Below are positions 23,042 to 36,324 of a stretch of DNA of 64,000 nucleotides, one piece after another. The notes below the pieces were generated by a model. That model worked only from the letters and a program-made list of their open reading frames with translations, ran no database searches and was not told the DNA's origin. Both the position numbers and the translations under genes were made by a program. The DNA lies in the NCBI RefSeq assembly GCF_040183065.1, contig NC_091120.1, forward strand, positions 75,060,708 to 75,124,707. Reading direction: 5' to 3'. Source of the DNA: Periplaneta americana (Eukaryota; Arthropoda; Insecta; Blattodea; Blattidae). Each line of letters begins with the position of its first letter. The first letter of the stretch is position 1.

Positions 23042-23096
<55 letters not shown>
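23042..23096. repeat. (AT)n microsatellite
   Basis: Dinucleotide array of about 27 units inside the hAT element. Confidence 0.95.
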
Positions 23097-23101
<5 letters not shown>

Positions 23102-23234
23102 CAAACCACTCCAGTCGATGCACAGCAGTTTCAAATATGACTCGCATTGGCATTCAAGAACAAGAATTAATAAAAATCACTTATCATACCTACGCATCTT
23201 CTGAAATCCGATTTACAAATGAATGAAGAGCACC

Positions 23235-23549
23235 ATTCGGAAATCCTGAATAAGTTGAACACACCATGTAGGCCTAAATCAACGAGTTCCACTTTTATTA
23301 CGCACACGTCCAATATAGCATCAATTGAACCACCAACCATATTCAAATTTGAAAATTGTACATTCAATAATTATTCCTTTTAAAATTATTCATTCGGAAA
23401 TTCTGAATAAGTTGAATACACCATGTAGGCCTAAATCAACGAGTTCCACTTCTATTACGCACACGTCCAATATAACATCAATTGAACCACCAACCACATT
23501 CAAATTTGAAAATTGTACATTCAATAATTATTCCTTTTAAAATTATTCA
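23235..23549. repeat. 157-bp tandem duplication
   Basis: ATTCGGAAATCCTGAATAAG begins both units (23235 and 23392); they differ at a handful of positions. Two copies, inside the hAT. Confidence 0.9.
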
Positions 23550-23609
23550 TGTTTATTTTTTATGTCATCGTCGTTAATTAAAACTTTTCTAACACTTGTG
23601 TATATTAGT

Positions 23610-24464
23610 CAGTAGCGTAGCATGAAATTTTGAGCAGGGGAAGCTAATTCAAGTTGTCTTTCATGCAATATGAGAAAACGTATTACAAAAATATAGTCTT
23701 AAAATAAATACTAGTCAATGTCAAGTCAGCAGTCGAAGATTGGTTGGAACCTCATAAGTAACACCAATAAGGCATGACCTCAAATGGTACGTAGTAAAAT
23801 ATGATTTCACGGTTTACACATATCTCTAACAAATAGACACGTATACCTATAACATTAGCTCACTCCCTGTCATAGTTAGAGGAATCACAATATTAACGAT
23901 CAATAGATACAGTACGTAAGTATGCGTCTGTCTTTTGGTTGTGTCCTTCATTGACAGCAAGAGAGTCGGCCATTTGTTGTTTAGATCACACTTTTGTTCG
24001 TAAGTCAGTTTTGATAATAGAATTGTCCTAAAAAAAATTCAAGTAAATTGGTGTCAGGAACTGTTATTTCACTCATCCTTTATTGTATCAACCACAATGC
24101 ACACTAACACTTCAACTGAACACAACTGACGAAAAGGGTAACTCGGAAACTACTTATTTTCAATGTCAAAGCTAGATTCTTGCTAGCCTTGCGACCAGGA
24201 TAGTTTAGTTAGAAAGGGATGGAAAATCTGCGAGGTGGGTTACACAGAAGAATGACAGTCTGCTTGGAAGCTGGTGTGTGCAGGCTTCTTGTTTACTGCT
24301 GCATCACAAATAATCCTGAGCTGCCGCATCACAATATTTAACGCGTAAATATAAATTCTATTAAAATTAATAAATAATTTTGTCCATAGACTGCAGGTTT
24401 ATTATGAAATTATTATTAACTGGGGAAGCTGAGCTTTTTAGCTTATATTGACGCTACGCTACTG
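23610..24464. mobile_element. Nested hAT MITE with 8-bp target duplication
   Basis: Begins CAGTAGCGTAGC and ends GCTACGCTACTG, flanked on both sides by ATATTAGT (23602-23609 and 24465-24472). 855 bp, no coding capacity. Inserted after the host hAT. Confidence 0.85.
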
Positions 24465-24786
24465 ATATTAGTTAGGTTATGTTATAGCTTCTGCTATATG
24501 ATATTATGGATAGTCACGTATCAGAGATTGTTTAATATTAAGATTTATTGAAAATCATCTGTCAAGTGACGTTGATTACTGGGGATTCGGATAATTGAAA
24601 TGGAATGTTGCATTTTAATAAAAATGAAACTGAATCAAGAAAGGCTTCTTGACTAGTGACATTGTCATCGTGTATAATAGATCGAGAACTTCTCGGCATT
24701 GCTCACTACTGCCATCTAGCATGCATCTAGCGTAATATTTGTAATGTTGAGATGGTACAATAATACATTTGAAGACAGTTGTATTT

Positions 24787-24935
24787 TCGTAAGTCAATTA
24801 ATATTTTATTGTATTGGAGTACTTCGTTACTTCTAATCTTTATATACTTTCTTCTAATCGTGTAATAGTCAATTAAATCCCACTCGAGTTTTGATTTTCT
24901 CTAGATAAATCAAAACGTCTAGTGAGATTACTGTT
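24787..24935. repeat. Block shared, inverted, with 46.6-46.75 kb
   Basis: The sequence around ATTTTATTGTATTGGAGTAC and ACTCGAGTTTTGATTTT recurs on the opposite strand at 46600-46750. It is part of the hAT body and shows that the 46.6-47.3 kb segment is a relative of this hAT. Confidence 0.8.
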
Positions 24936-25226
24936 GACAAAAATTGCTGCTTCCATCTAGTCTCTAGCGGGAAAAGGGAAACTACTTCCATCAAGCGAAA
25001 AATACTTTCTGAGAAAGTAGTTTGCGTTCTTCTCGCTACATGGAAGTATTAGTATTAGATCTACTCGTCACTGGAACTATCTCGATCTTTCTTGCTTGCC
25101 AAGTACTCAATGATTCTCGAAATTTATTTGTTTTTTTTTTATATATACTGGGCAGGCAGCGTTTCTTATTCGTGGTACGTGGAATCTACAATCTATTGAC
25201 TGTTACGTTACCTCAAAAATATACTA

Positions 25227-26692
25227 GTGTCCAAAAGTTAAGCATAATTCGTAAAACAGAGAAATGAGAGGGAAAACGGTGAGCAATCGCTATAAAACTT
25301 TATCATAGTGTGTGCCGCATCGTACTTGTGCTCTATGCATAGGGAGGGGGTACCCCAACCTCCACCTTCCCTCCGAATAAACACGTGTTTCGAAGGTATG
25401 CAGACCCAGTACGGCTCATTCGTTCGTGTTCTCTCATTGTGAACAGAGGGTAGTTTCTTATCACAGTGTATACAGGACAGCACCAACATGCCACAGAGAC
25501 GCCAATTGGACCCTGTTTTAAAGGGTAGAATAATCGACGTCTGGAACCAGGTCAGACACAGACCGAAGTCTCTGGAGCCCTGAATGTGGCACAAAGTGTC
25601 ATTTGCAGGCTTTGGCGACGGTTCGAACACACAGGAGATGTTCGTTGTATGCCTGTACAAGGTCGCCACGGGTCACAACGCCGCAAGAAGACCGATATTT
25701 GGCCTTAACAGCACGACGTGACTGCAAGATAACTGTCTTCTGAGCTTGCAGCCGCCTCAGGCAAAGTGTATACCGGAGGCGCAGGGCAGGCGGTCTCTAT
25801 GCCAGACGACCAGCAGTGTGGTCCAGCTCACTCGAGTACACATGAGGAACCGATTACAGTGGAGTCGGAAACATCAACATTGGACCTTGAATAAATGGAG
25901 GAACGTGCTGTTTACAGACGAGGACCGATTCAGTTTGACCAACGATTCCCGTCGCACAATAATCTGGAGAGAACGTGGAACCCAGCGTCATTCACAAACA
26001 TCATGGGAAAACGCTCATTTTGTGGAGGTGGCGTACTCGTGCGGGCAGGCATAATGTTCAATGGACGTACAGATCTGCGCATCTTCGCAGCTGGTACTGT
26101 GAATGCCTAGAGGTACAGAGACGAGGTATTGGAACATGTGCGACTTTTCAGAGGTGCAGTTGGTCCACACTTCATCTTTATGGACAACAATGCACGTCCG
26201 CATAGAGCCAACCTGGAGGACGAGTATCTTGAGGGGGAAGATATCCAGCGCATGGACTGGCTAGCGATGTCCCCGGATCTGAACCCTATAGAGCATGCCT
26301 GGTATGCATTAGGAAGACGAGTTGCAGCCCACCAGCCTCCACTGAGGACACTTTCAACCCTTCGCAATGCTGTTCGTCAGGAATGGGAACAGCTGCCTGC
26401 AGAGCTCTTGAACCACCTGGTAGAGTGCATGCCACGATGCTGCGATGCCTTGTAGCCATGAGGGGTAAATACACCCCATATTAACCGCTCAGCACCATCA
26501 TTGTTGTGGATGTGATAGTCAGATTTTGAACCGTAATTGTGTAAAATGTATCCCTAGGCCACAATAAAACAAAATTTGCTGATATGTGTTACTCTGTTGC
26601 ATACCAGATCCTGTGTGATTCATTTGTTCAAGTTTGGTGCCATTCTGATAGGTTGGGAACAAAATATTGAATTGTGCTTAACTTTTGGACAC
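25227..26692 (+). mobile_element. Tc1-like transposon nested in the hAT
   Basis: Inverted ends GTGTCCAAAAGTTAAGC at both sides, flanked by TA (25225-25226, 26693-26694). 1,466 bp, the usual size of a Tc1-type element, with a single transposase gene (broken) inside. Removing it restores a continuous hAT spacer. Confidence 0.9.
25488..26455 (+). pseudogene. Tc1-type transposase, frameshifted
   Basis: DDE transposase of the enclosing Tc1-like element. It starts MPQRRQLDPVLKGRIIDVW, the first helix-turn-helix, but the frame breaks near 25580 and again several times before 25900. The catalytic core is readable in pieces: LFTDEDRF near 25910, FMDNNARPHRA near 26180 and SPDLNPIEH near 26270, giving the two Asp and the Glu at Tc1-like spacing. 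It ends CCDAL and a stop at 26455. The last third is an intact frame from about 26129. Non-functional as it stands. Confidence 0.85.
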
Positions 26693-26889
26693 TAGTGTCT
26701 ATATTACTGTATATCTGCATATTAATTTGATAGCACATGTGTTAGCTAAACTTTCGTTGAACCGGAACTGTGGGTTAAGACGGGCTCCTTAAGACCTAAG
26801 AGTTATTAGCCATCAATCAGTGCTCAATCAAAGGGAGATAACAATAGCTATAACCTTACTTTCAAAGAAGATAGTGCGAATTCCTGGGA

Positions 26890-28705
<1,816 letters not shown>

Positions 28706-28816
28706 ACTTCGGGTGTACATGTAACATCGTAACATTTTTTAAATATCTGAACTACTTGTTAATATCATTTTGTAGATTTAAATAAATTATATCCAGTACT
28801 TTTTTACTATTGTTTC

Positions 28817-28817
28817 C

Positions 28818-28874
<57 letters not shown>
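28817..28874. repeat. (ATT)n microsatellite
   Basis: About 19 units near the right end of the hAT. Confidence 0.95.
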
Positions 28875-28876
<2 letters not shown>

Positions 28877-29429
28877 TACATACATACATATACATACTTC
28901 CGTTTATGTATCCTGTCAAATATGCTTCATAGAACGTAAACAGATAAAACTAAAAAGTAAACATTTCTTGGGGCTCCACGAGGAACTTTTGCATCAAAAA
29001 GGGCTCCGTGGCTGAAAAAGTTTGAGAACCGCTGGTCTAGTACATACAATCACGAAACTCAAAACGTAGGGAATATGGATCCATAGTTGCTAACCACTAG
29101 GAATGCTACTATCAACTCATCACAGACAATGCGAAATAGTACCGGCACAGTCTATTGTTCCTAGTACCCTCAAACTTTGTGACTGTATATACTAGACTGT
29201 GATAATATGTTAGCTAGTAGGATCTACTATATTAAACTCGTGATACAAACTGCAGCAGATGTGACTTGCGTGACGAACTGTATTTGTAGTCAAATTTCAG
29301 TGATAGATGGCATAGCAATTTGTTTAAACTACAGTGACTGTATGTAAATTATTCTCAAGGTGATTATCATTGTCTTTATTCCACTCTCCACAATTTTGAT
29401 TGGAATTGTATATCTTCCTATCGATGTCA

Positions 29430-32387
29430 GTGTTGCTACTAACTCTCTGTCAAAAATCGTTAATGATGCTGTAAGTTATCTAAAGCTGTCCCTGTCACCT
29501 TTGTGAAAAAGTCGCACTATCCTAAATGGTTTTCAAACACCTACGTTTACTTATTAAGAAAAAGAACAAAGCACATAGAAATTTCAAAAAATATAAATCT
29601 GATCACCACTATCAAATTTTCTCTTACTATAGAAAACAAGTCAAGGCTTTGATTAAGTCTGATAAATTTAAATGGTTAAATTCCATTGATGATAGTTTAA
29701 AAAAAGAGCCTAATCAATTTTGGAAATATGTAGAATCTTTTCGGAAATCGAAAAACATGCCTAATGAATTTATTATTAATGGGGTTCACATTGCTGATCA
29801 AAAAATTATTGCAAATGTACTATTTGCTAGTCAATTTAAATCAATTCAGATCAACCAAAATTTTAAGTTTCTCACTGTTATTCTAATTTTAAGGGGAGTC
29901 TGTACAACGAATTTTGACAAAAAAAATGAAATTTTGGTTTTTATCGTTTTTCGATAGTTTAAAATGTGTAAAATGGTAATATAATTTTATTTCTTCTAAT
30001 TGTCGGCTTTCAGCCGTATCTTCAGCAAAAATATTGTAGTAATTCTTAATGCAAAAAAAATGTTATCAATGAAAAAAAATTTTTTTTTTTTTTTTACCAA
30101 CCATTCAGTGGAATTTTAAACTTATTTAGCCGATTTTATACATAAAAGTATGTTACGTATGCCCTATTTTTCCTACATTTGTATCTTTTATCACTTCTGA
30201 GAAAAGTGTACCCAAAATTGAGGAATTTAACATTGCATGATATGGAAACTTTGACACCATATTTCTGCACTTTCTTATTTTTTTTAACATTGGTGCACTT
30301 TTCTCAGAAAGTTTTGTACCAAGAAGGCTGAAATTAATATACAATATCAATGTGATGACATTTTACACAGTATGTTAAAAAGAATTAAGATTATTTCTAT
30401 TTTCAGCAAAAAGAAAAAATAATTTGTAGTAATTCTTAATGAAAACAATGTTATCCATGAAAATTTTTTTTTGCTAACCTCTTAGTGGAATTTTAAACTT
30501 GTTTAACCAGTTGTATACATAAAAGTATGTTACATAAGCCCTATTTTTCCTACATTTCTATCTTTTATCACTTCTAAGAAAAGTGTACCCAAAATTGAGG
30601 AATTTAACATTGTAAGATATGGAAGTACAGTCTCCCCTAACTTTTTACCCCTTCCTGTAATCTCTTGTAATGATGTCAGGAAGGCCATAAGAAATGTCAA
30701 GCCAAATAAATATAAGGGTATGGATGGCATCCCTAATTTTATTATTAAAGAATGCTCTGAAATTTTCGTACAGTCCTGTTTTAACCTATATCTTCAATTT
30801 GAGTTTAAAAACAGGGATATATCCTTCTCTTTGGAAGAAAGCATCTATTATTCCCATATTTAAGAGTGGTAATAAAGCTATTTTAAGTAATTATAGACCA
30901 ATTTCCATACTTAATAACTTCTCAAAAATTTTTTAAAAAATAATTCATAAGCATATTTCTTTTTACGTGAAAAACAAAATCAATTCGGCCCAACATGGTT
31001 TTACAAAAGGAAAATCTAGGCTACTAATTTAGTATCTTATCTCAATTATGTTATGCCTATAGTTGAAACTCAGGGCCAAATTGATTCCATTTATTTTGAC
31101 TTCAGCCAAGCATTTGATGTTGTTCCCCATAATAGGCTATATTACTGAGTAAATTAAGTTCTTTTGGTCTTACCAGTAACTACCTGGGCTGGTTTGAAAA
31201 TTATTTAAAAGATAGACAATCCTGTGTTAGACTTGGAAGTTCTTATTTTGATGCTTATATTAAGTTAGTTTATGCGGAGTTCCACAGGGTTCCACTTTGG
31301 GGGCCTCTACTATTTTTATTATCTGTAAAAGAATAAGTTTTAACTGTCTTTTATTTGCCGATGACCTTAAAATATTTCGCAAAAGTAATAGTCTGCAGAC
31401 TGTATAACTTTGTAAAATGATATAAAAGCTATTGAGCTATGGTATGCTGATAATGGAATGAAAATTAATGAATCGAAAAGTTTTGTCATTTCCTTCTCTA
31501 GAAAAACCACTTCTCTTAAATTTAATTACACTCTTAATAATATCAACATAATAAGGAAAGACTGTATTAGAGACCTGGGAGTTCTACTCGATACCAAATT
31601 ACATTTTCATAATCATGTCCAATATATTTATAATCATTCCATTAGAATGCTCGGACTTATAAGGTCTATAACTTATTCTTTTTCTACTCCAGCTACTCTT
31701 GTAATTCTATACTATACATTAATCAGATCTAAACTCGAATATGCATCTGTCGCCTGGAATTCTATTACTTCTGATTCGGTTAAATTGGAAATCATCCAAA
31801 GAAAATTTATGTCCCTATGTGCTTTTAGGTTTTTACCAAATTAATCTGTTTTCAATTATGAGCGCACTTGTAAATATTTTAACTTTTCCAGCATTTATGC
31901 TAGACGTCTTGAACTTGACTACTTATTATTTTGTAAGGCCTTAAAGGGTAATATTGATTGTGAATCCTTCATAAGCAATATCTACCTTCGGGCCCTTCGA
32001 ATGGTTTAAGATTTCAAAAAAATTTGTATACCTATAACCCTAAATCTCTCTCTCCAGTTGTCAGATGCATGAAAGCTGCCAATTTACATTATATTAATTC
32101 TGATCCGTTTAATGTACCGGTATAGTTTCTTGTTTGGCTATTCTTATATTAAACATATTCATTTCAACTTCATTCGTTTGTGTTGTTTTTAGCTTTCCTG
32201 TATCATGTATTTTGTAGTTATCTATTCATTTTGTCATTATTGTTCATTTGTATTTGTCTCTAATTTTAATAATTTTTTGTATGCACTGTTTTTGTTATTC
32301 CTTGTACACTGTAAATCTTGTACTAACTTTTATCTTGTGCTGAACTGTTATTGGCCCTAGGCTGTTGTACAGCACAATAAATATTAG

Positions 32388-32390
<3 letters not shown>
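29430..32390 (+). pseudogene. Jockey/CR1-type LINE reverse transcriptase, decayed
   Basis: ORF2 relic of a non-LTR retrotransposon, missing its endonuclease. It opens SKIVNDAVSYLKL and HYPKWFSNTYVYLLRKKNK (29445-29570). An open segment to 29880 holds the pre-RT region (KWLNSIDDSLKKEPNQFWKY). After the MITE at 29893-30637, RT motifs follow: GMDGIPNFIIKEC, NYRPISILNNFSKIF, IYFDFSQAFDVVPH, a GVPQGS-like block and LLFADDLKIF (about 31350). The tail is an intact frame 31458-31844 (IRDLGVLLDTKLHFHNHV). Stops and shifts occur throughout. The 3' end merges into AATAAATAAATAAT-type sequence that leads into a long (AAT)n/(ATT)n array. Confidence 0.8.
29893..30637. mobile_element. Harbinger/PIF-like MITE in the LINE
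   Basis: Ends GGGGAGTCTGTAC and GTACAGTCTCCCC, flanked by TAA on both sides (29890-29892, 30638-30640), the 3-bp duplication of PIF/Harbinger elements. 745 bp, no coding. The interior is a direct duplication of about 230 bp (about 30010-30250 and 30398-30620, both containing ACATAAAAGTATGTTAC). Confidence 0.8.
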
Positions 32391-32394
<4 letters not shown>

Positions 32395-32418
<24 letters not shown>

Positions 32419-32423
32419 TAATA

Positions 32424-32486
<63 letters not shown>

Positions 32487-32488
32487 TA
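32395..32488. repeat. (AAT)n(ATT)n microsatellite
   Basis: About 30 trinucleotide units at the tail of the LINE relic. The strand switch AAT/ATT at about 32424 makes it self-complementary. Confidence 0.95.
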
Positions 32489-32714
32489 GAATGTGACACA
32501 ATCCATCTGTTTGCCAAAAAACAGAATAATTTGCTTCCTCCCTCAATTTTAAGTTTCCTGTGCTTTGTAAACATAAAATCTTTATACATTATATATAGGT
32601 ACAATAATTTTCTTCCTTCCTCTACTGGTCGGAATAAAACGTGGAACGTCACACATGATTTAGGAATCGAAATCTGTGAAGTAGGTACCGTAACTTAAGA
32701 AACTTACAATAGGT

Positions 32715-32945
32715 AGTCAGACCCTGTGAAGTTACTGTACTTCGGAAATGTATAACAATCAGATCCTCTGAAGTTGCTTAGGAAATACGCAACAATCAGA
32801 TACTGTGAAGTTACTTAGGAAACGTACAACAGTCAGATACTGTGAAGTTACTTAGGAAACGTACAACAGTCAGATCATGTGAAGTTACTTAGGAAACGTA
32901 CAACACTCACATTGTGTGAAGTTACTTAGGAAACACATAAGTTAG
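32715..32945. repeat. 37-bp minisatellite, about 6 units
   Basis: Unit core GTGAAGTTACTTAGGAAACG, six diverged tandem copies. Middle units are almost identical, outer ones more different. Confidence 0.85.
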
Positions 32946-33285
32946 TCAGTGAGATTTGATTGGATTGTGTAAAAGTGAAACCGAATGAGATACATAAGTT
33001 ATTGTGAATAGATTTGATTTTATATAAAAGCAAAGGAGGTATACAAGTTAATTATTGAGAGTTGATTGAGTTATGTAAAAGTGAAACCAAACGAGATACA
33101 TAAGTTAGTGTGAATAGATTGGACTTTATATAAAAGCAAAGGAGACATACAAGTTAGTCATTTGAGAGTTCATCGGATCGTGTACAACTGAAACCAAAGG
33201 AGACAGATATAAGTTTGTCAGTGTAAGTTGATTGGATTGTGTATAAGTGAAAGCAAAGGAGACATATAAGTTAGACAGATGAAGA
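32946..33285. repeat. Second, longer-period tandem repeat
   Basis: Alternating blocks around GAAACCAAACGAGATACATAAG and AAAGCAAAGGAGACATACAAG recur about every 55-60 bp with a two-unit higher-order period. It starts where the 37-bp array ends. Confidence 0.7.
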
Positions 33286-34178
33286 AAAGGTGATTAAGGA
33301 ATAAGTGAGTAAAACAATCATTAGGTAGAAAGCAGTGACGGCTGATTGGCTGAGGCAAGTGACCCCGGGCCTCACTGCTTTACTACCTTAAACTCAAAAT
33401 TTTGTGTTATTTAGTCGTATGTAACATATTATATTAGTTATTTGAATGAAACGTATGGAGTTGTAGAAGTAGAAAACTTAGTGATGTGTACAGACCTGTC
33501 TTGCAGGAAAATTTGTTCCTGAGGCACGAAATGTTTTGGCCAGGTTTGGCTTCTGCATTTCGTATATTTCCACGGGTTTTAAGGTTTCACTTCATCAGCT
33601 GAAATTGAGGCACATTTCTTGTGGCCTCTTGGCCTAGTAGGTATTCACCCAACCGACAGCCTTCACTTCTCCCATTCAGAACCCTGTCTTTTGTCAATGC
33701 CAGTGTCAAGGATGGGATGGGGTGAGAATAACAGTGGAATCATTGTGTGGTCCAGTGTGATTACCGGTATGTGTTTCGGGAAAATAGAAATCAAAATCAA
33801 AATAATGATGCTAATTGTAATAAATTCATTACTAGGAGTGTCCTTTTCGAGAGGAAAATAATATTGAAAGAAGGCAAGTTTTAAATTAAGACAGACCTAC
33901 GCCATCATTAACAATTTTTCGGAAAGATAATTTTAAGATACGAGCTTTCAATGCATCCTGGTATGGATGTAGTAATGTGGTGTGAAATAAATTTTTCTGT
34001 TGGCCGTGCTTGTTGCTGTAAAAAAAAAAAAACTAAAAAACAGCGTGGCTTATAGACAGTTTCAGTGACCTTCTTCAGCGGAGCATAATATTCATTGCTT
34101 TATAAATATGAACAGTTACTGAAACATATTCACAGCATAGCAACTTATTTGCTGAGTGACATATTATTTTTCATTAAT
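33286..34178. other. No recognisable gene
   Basis: No coding or repeat signal that I can support; a poly-A run at about 34020. Confidence 0.4.
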
Positions 34179-34179
34179 G

Positions 34180-34245
<66 letters not shown>
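34179..34245. repeat. (AAT)n microsatellite
   Basis: About 22 units, followed by imperfect AATCATAATATC repeats. Confidence 0.95.
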
Positions 34246-34246
<1 letters not shown>

Positions 34247-34629
34247 TATCAATCATAATATCAATCATAATAAAATATCACCAATAATAAACATTTTGTA
34301 CGGAAGCCAGCCTACTTAAACTAGTTGCATCAGACCTCACCGAGAATTCTATCACCAGTCACTACTGTAGGAAGTGAAGTGGAATAAGAGTGTATTAGGT
34401 GCAACTGCCATTCTGCATGAGCCCCTAATTGGCAATTAAACAGCGGCAGTGGCAGAATTTTTAATTTCTGGAAAGACATCTAGAAGGTCGGCAAAATATG
34501 ATCATGATAGGCAACCATGTTTTTTTTTGGCCTGCACCACTGAAATAGTCTTTGGTAAAGCAGATGCTTCCTGTAGTAAAATATATTAGTGCTTATTACC
34601 TATAATTTTCATTTTCGAGATAAAGTTAA

Positions 34630-34958
34630 ATGCTAGAGGAGATCTAACAAATTAAAATTAAGTGAAATACATTAAAATAAAATAAATTGAATTAAGTACA
34701 TAAATAAGCAAGTAACTAAATAAATAAGTGAATAAGTAAATGAATAAAGAAATGAATAAATAAAATAAATTGCATTAAGTAAAGAAATAAGCAAGTAACT
34801 AAATAAATAAGTGAATGATAAGTAAATGAATAAAGAAATGAATAAATAAATGAGTAAGTCATTAAATAAATAAGTTAATAATAAATACGCAAATAAAATA
34901 AATAAGTAAATGATAAGTAAGTGAATAAAGAAATTAATAAAATAAACAGATAAATAAA
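34630..34958. repeat. A-rich tandem repeat of AAATAAGT-like words
   Basis: Words such as AAATAAATAAGTGAATAAGT repeat with a longer period of about 85-90 bp (34690 and 34770 start similar units). Confidence 0.75.
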
Positions 34959-34963
34959 TCCGT

Positions 34964-35265
34964 GATGCAACAACCCATGAGGGGACGAGGCAGGCTGCTG
35001 GCCTCAAGTCCACATGCCTCAGAAAATGTGAACGTTCATCCAACAGAATGGAGATAAAGTATGGTTAGCACGTTGATTCCCTCAGCCATTATAGCTGGTT
35101 TCCATAACTGGATTTTTCTATCTATCCTATCTCCACTAATTCATCACAATGTTGGGTGAGCACTGGTCCCATACACTGACCAAAATTGCATGACAAAATT
35201 CCTTCCCCATGAGAATTTGATCAAGAACTCATCCTGTAACATGAGTCCAGACTTGATGCCTTAGA
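34964..35265. mobile_element. SINE-like repeat, family 2
   Basis: Matches about 42880-43100: GGCTGCTGGCCTCAAGTCCACATGCC against GCTGCTGGCCTCACGCCCACATGCC, and TTATAGCTGG in both. Contains a TATGGTTAGCAC block that resembles an A box. Probably a tRNA-derived SINE. Confidence 0.5.
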
Positions 35266-35441
35266 ACAGTATTTCTTAACCTTTTTGATGGTGCTGCCCC
35301 TCTTTTCATTACTTTAGTGCAGCTCCCTGGCTAAGGTGCAGAGTAGAATGTAGAACATAGTAATGCAAAATTTGGTATCAATTTGAAAAGAAAACAGTTT
35401 AACTACTGTATATTTTTATTTAACACTAAATAGAAGTTTAA

Positions 35442-35445
<4 letters not shown>

Positions 35446-35509
<64 letters not shown>

Positions 35510-35572
35510 TACTACTACTACTACTACTACTACCGGTACTACTACTATTACTACTACTACTACTAACTTACT
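35446..35572. repeat. (ATT)n(ACT)n microsatellite
   Basis: A trinucleotide array changing from ATT to ACT units at about 35508. Confidence 0.95.
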
Positions 35573-35692
35573 ACTTTTTCAGTTAGACCATAATGCCATG
35601 ACACAGAATGTGAGCTAAACATGTTACTAATTGAAGAAATTAGTGAATTGTGTGGAAAATGTCTGAAACAAGTTTTAGTTATACTTTCAATA

Positions 35693-36225
35693 CAGGGCTC
35701 CTACAAAAGACCTTTCCAGTTTCGAACATATGTAATTTACGTTCTATGAATCTGAGGTGCATGAAAATTGTACCAATGGAAAGAGAAACTCGAAAAGTTT
35801 AGTTCCTTACCTTAAAGATGTTCAATGTGTCCCTCCTTGGTATTACGCACACATCAAGCCTATAGTCAAGTCCAAGTGGGTATGCGGACTTTCCGACCCC
35901 CAGATTCTGAGGTTATGTCTGTTCACCTTATCAGACATGTGAAAAGTGGCGGATAAACTCCAGAACACGGACTGCACCCTTTCCCTCTTACTTCAAAATT
36001 CCAACCTTGTGCAAACAAAATAAATTATTGGCACTGAAAAGTGCCTTTTCGTAAATCTGATCTCTTTAGTATTTTAAGACATAATTTGGTAGGTGCAATC
36101 TGTGTTCTAAAATTTTCCCACTTTTTGAGTTTCTTTTTCCATTAGTGCTATTTTCATGAACCACAGATTCATAGAACGTAAATTACATGTTTTCTAAACC
36201 AGACATGTCTTTTGTAGGAGCCCTG
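35693..36225. mobile_element. MITE with ~105-bp terminal inverted repeats
   Basis: Left CAGGGCTCCTACAAAAGAC mirrors right GTCTTTTGTAGGAGCCCTG, and the match continues inward for about 105 bp at roughly 80% identity (TAATTTACGTTCTATGAATC and its inverse). Flanked by TA on both sides. 533 bp without coding capacity. Superfamily not certain (TA duplication suggests Tc1/mariner type). Confidence 0.75.
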
Positions 36226-36324
36226 TATTCAACGAACAACAGTCTAGCAGAGAGCAGAAGGCTGGCATAGCTGGGATGAAGGATAACACGCCACCAAGAG
36301 GCTCGGTTAGAGGCTCAGCTGCCA

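Noticed and set aside
22986-23226. Open frames with Tyr-Ile repeats
   Set aside because: Translation of an (AT)n microsatellite.
32715-32945. CRISPR-like repeat of 37 bp
   Set aside because: No spacers; tandem units diverge at the edges as minisatellites do.
34095-34319. Poly-Asn open frames here and at 32.3 and 42.5 kb; poly-Ile at 19.6 and 42.8 kb
   Set aside because: Translation of (AAT)n or (ATT)n arrays, no other coding evidence.
34672-35043. Leu/Ile/Tyr-rich minus-strand frame of 123 codons that looks like a membrane protein
   Set aside because: It is the translation of the A-rich AAATAAGT tandem repeat.
35693-36225. hAT origin of the CAGGG-ended MITE
   Set aside because: CAGGG ends suggested hAT, but the eight bases on each side differ while TA is shared, so an 8-bp duplication is not supported.
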